NCBI GenBank assembly: GCA_028717785.1
Contig: JAQUND010000092.1
Location: 1 to 6,383, forward strand
Origin: Candidatus Nanoarchaeia archaeon
Lineage (GTDB): Archaea; Nanoarchaeota; Nanoarchaeia; SCGC-AAA011-G17; JAFCDX01
Direction: 5' to 3'
DNA length: 6,383 nucleotides
Positions 4,935-6,383 of this stretch are shown here, in pieces. The notes beneath the pieces were generated by a model. The model ran no database searches. It had not been told where the DNA came from and was given only the letters and a program-made list of their open reading frames with translations. The position numbers were made by a program, and so were the translations under genes. Each line of letters starts with the position of its first letter. Position 1 is the first letter of the stretch.

Positions 4935-5167
4935 CAATTTCTGTTATAAACACAAGCTGATACAGAAGTATATATATTAATATTAGGTTTTTCAAAAATA
5001 CCTGAAGAACAATTATCCATAAGAAATTTACCGAGGTTTGAACGGATTTTTTGTCCATTAGCTTTATAAATATAATTTTGAAGTGGTGGGCTTAAACGTA
5101 TTATTTCAACCTGTTCACCATTTTTTATTAATTTTAGGACTTGTTCTTTCTTCATATAATCTTTCAT
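4934..5167 (-). CDS. Hypothetical small protein, 77 aa
   Basis: Not recognised. The start is ATG 5167 with AAGGAGGGTTAT immediately upstream; an upstream extension to 5215 would cover the hairpin leader and is unlikely. The first codons look like a 12-base tandem copy: TTATATGAAAGA then TTATATGAAGAA, giving two in-frame methionines, M1 and M5 (MKDYMKKEQ). The sequence has helix MKKEQVLKLIKNGEQ, strand VEIIRLSPPLQNYIYKANGQ and a C-terminal part SGIFEKPNINIYTSVSACV with two Cys. It is the first gene after the candidate promoter at 5215-5225, so it leads the orphan run 5167-4202. Confidence 0.6.
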   Translation of the reverse strand: MKDYMKKEQVLKLIKNGEQVEIIRLSPPLQNYIYKANGQKIRSNLGKFLMDNCSSGIFEKPNINIYTSVSACVYNRN

Positions 5168-5204
5168 ATAACCCTCCTTAAAGTAAAAGGTTTTTATAAC
5201 CTTT
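5165..5204 (-). promoter_or_regulatory. Leader/RBS box copy 1 with upstream hairpin
   Basis: The box CATATAACCCTCCTTAAA (5165-5182) is followed on the plus strand by AAAGGTT (5186-5192), 5 bases, and AACCTTT (5198-5204), a perfect 7-bp inverted repeat. In the mRNA this hairpin would end about 7 bases before AAGGAGG, close enough to affect ribosome access or protect the 5' end. Confidence 0.5.
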
Positions 5205-5214
5205 CCTACTATCA

Positions 5215-5225
5215 ATTATATACCA
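5215..5225 (-). promoter_or_regulatory. Candidate promoter -10 box for the orphan run
   Basis: The minus strand reads TGGTATATAAT here. It offers TATAAT (5220-5215), or TATATA preceded by TGG, which is an extended -10 arrangement. No good -35 hexamer lies 16-18 bases upstream, which fits an extended -10 promoter or a phage-specific polymerase. It lies about 48 bases before the 77-aa start. Base composition makes chance matches likely. Confidence 0.35.
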
Positions 5226-5254
5226 TATTTAGGAAAAAGCTATAAAAAGTTTTA

Positions 5255-5310
5255 AAAAATATCATTATTTTTACTATTTTTAATGTTTTTTACTTAAAAT
5301 ATGTTAAGTA
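5255..5310. other. AT-only hairpins after the DUF115 gene
   Basis: Two inverted repeats lie in this gap: AAAAATA (5255-5261) with TATTTTT (5266-5272), loop of 4; and TACTTAA (5291-5297) with TTAAGTA (5304-5310), loop of 6, which includes the stop codon of the DUF115-type gene. The first is followed by T residues on the minus strand and might act as a weak terminator; the second is followed by A residues and does not look like one. The rest of 5226-5303 is AT-rich with nothing recognisable. Confidence 0.25.
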
Positions 5311-6383
5311 GTTTGGGCTTTTTTCCTCTGTTCTTCCTCCCATTTTTGTAGGTATTCTATAGTAAATTCTTCTTCTTTGAACTTTATTTTATTAGATTTT
5401 AATAATTTTATAAATCTTTTACAATTATCTTCTATATTAATTTCTGAATATCTTATTAATTTTCCTTTTTTACAATTTGGGCATTCCATTCCTATATGAT
5501 TTAAATAATCCTCTATTATAAAATTCATTTTACATTCTGGACAAGTATATTTTTGATTTAATACTGCCATATATTTCATTAAATCAATAGCTGGATAAAC
5601 TACTTCTACAAAAGCTTTTCCGCCATTAACAGTTTCTACTATATAAGTATTAATTTTATTTAAATATTTTTCGCTAGTATTTTTTACAAAATCAATAGTT
5701 TGTCTTTTTATTTTTCCTTGGTTCTTTATTAATTTTTGAATACTAATATAAGGAATTTCTGTAATAGCTCCATGATCAGTAGTATATAGAGTACATTCAT
5801 TTAATCTCCAAGCACAAAATAAATTCTTTTTATAGTATAGATGGCTTATATGTGTATATAAACCATTATCAGTTTTTATAATATCCTTTTTTTCTTTAAT
5901 ATCTTTTTTATTAAATAAATGTTCCTCTTTTATCCACTTATCTTCTTTTTTAATATAATTTGTAAATCTTTCTTTTCCATCTACATAAGCAAAATCACAT
6001 CCGCAAAGAAAGAAGTTTTTATATCCAAGTAAAGAAGCACAAAATATTTGAATAGGTGGACTACAAGCAAATATAGTTATTTCAGTTCTAATATAATAAT
6101 TAAAAATAGGATTTCTATCATATTCTTGTTCTTTACTTTTAAAACTAAACATTCTTTTTTGTACAGAACTATAAAACGAATCTTCTTTAGCAACATTTTC
6201 AATATACATTAAAACTTCATTAGGCCATAATTTTATTAAATCTGGAAATACTCCAGGATGAGCAATTAATTTAGTTTTTGTTTTACTCCAATCAATTCCT
6301 TCTATTTCTTTATAGGAACAAAAAGGATCTAAAGCTACAATATAATCAGGCTCTATATTATAATACATTAATGTTAAAGCTTG
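5304..6383 (-). CDS. DUF115 / MptE-like protein with C-terminal zinc ribbon (5' end outside window)
   Basis: The frame is open to the window edge (359 residues visible). The Met at 6368 is internal: QALTLMYYNIEPDYIVALDP is the conserved 'ALxxL...gI.PDyvvalDP' segment of the DUF115 (6-hydroxymethylpterin pyrophosphokinase MptE-like, Maf-like) family, whose glycine-rich N-terminus must lie further right. Counting from that Met, SPPIQIFCASLLGYKNFFLCGCDFAYVDG (103-131) matches the family 'lGyk.i.l.G.Dfay.dg' motif, and TTDHGAITEIPYISIQKLI (196-214) its C-terminal end. A zinc ribbon follows: C276-x2-C279 and C296-x2-C299. Related proteins include flagellin-glycosylation Maf proteins and archaeal MptE; phage copies are of unknown role, perhaps sugar or nucleotide transfer. 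The last 50 residues are a charged helix. No promoter is visible within the window. Confidence 0.75.
   Translation of the reverse strand, partial: QALTLMYYNIEPDYIVALDPFCSYKEIEGIDWSKTKTKLIAHPGVFPDLIKLWPNEVLMYIENVAKEDSFYSSVQKRMFSFKSKEQEYDRNPIFNYYIRTEITIFACSPPIQIFCASLLGYKNFFLCGCDFAYVDGKERFTNYIKKEDKWIKEEHLFNKKDIKEKKDIIKTDNGLYTHISHLYYKKNLFCAWRLNECTLYTTDHGAITEIPYISIQKLIKNQGKIKRQTIDFVKNTSEKYLNKINTYIVETVNGGKAFVEVVYPAIDLMKYMAVLNQKYTCPECKMNFIIEDYLNHIGMECPNCKKGKLIRYSEINIEDNCKRFIKLLKSNKIKFKEEEFTIEYLQKWEEEQRKKAQTT

Noticed and set aside
4909..5058. Upstream extension of the 66-aa gene, with a hydrophobic stretch like a membrane segment
   Set aside because: It overlaps the 77-aa gene in another frame and passes through the leader box; the start at 4908 has an excellent ribosome-binding site.
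1..6383. CRISPR array, insertion sequence ends, attachment site
   Set aside because: No regular repeat-spacer pattern, transposase, integrase or terminal repeats are visible.

Overview
This is a very AT-rich window (G+C roughly a quarter by eye) in which every credible gene lies on the minus strand. Genes are small, tightly packed and often overlap by 1 or 4 bases (ATGA, GTGA, TAATG), and most starts have strong Shine-Dalgarno sites of the AAGGAGG type. TGA and TAA both act as stops, so the code is the standard bacterial one. A stand-alone primase, a sigma-like protein, a radical SAM protein, a DUF115 (MptE-like) protein and many small orphan proteins together point to a tailed bacteriophage or prophage. 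The likely host is a low-GC bacterium such as a Bacillota or Fusobacteriota member. The host assignment is inference.

Layout in the direction of transcription (right to left): (1) 6383-5304, a DUF115/MptE-like protein with a C-terminal zinc ribbon, cut by the window edge; (2) 5303-5168, a non-coding gap with a candidate promoter and a small hairpin; (3) 5167-4202, three orphan genes (77, 66 and 144 aa) spaced apart and sharing an almost identical leader and ribosome-binding box, with a 49-base GC-rich (31 of 49 G/C) structured element before the third; (4) 4125-2424, a compact run of four small proteins followed by a sigma-70 region-2-like protein; (5) a 62-base gap with a palindrome containing TATAATATAAT, a likely promoter/operator; (6) 2361-1, a second run: a charged orphan protein, a single-pass membrane protein, a lipoprotein, a CHC2/TOPRIM primase, and the start of a radical SAM enzyme.

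How it may work together: the sigma-like protein, a small basic protein with GRKKG at its N-terminus and the palindromic promoter suggest a gene-control module beside replication (primase). The lipoprotein and membrane protein form a translationally coupled pair placed at the envelope, which may act in host-surface functions such as exclusion; no function is proven. The most unusual points are a radical SAM protein whose first cluster cysteine is replaced by tyrosine, a 12-bp perfect inverted repeat inside the first codons of the primase gene (which lacks a Shine-Dalgarno site), the repeated leader/RBS box, and the GC-rich structured element.
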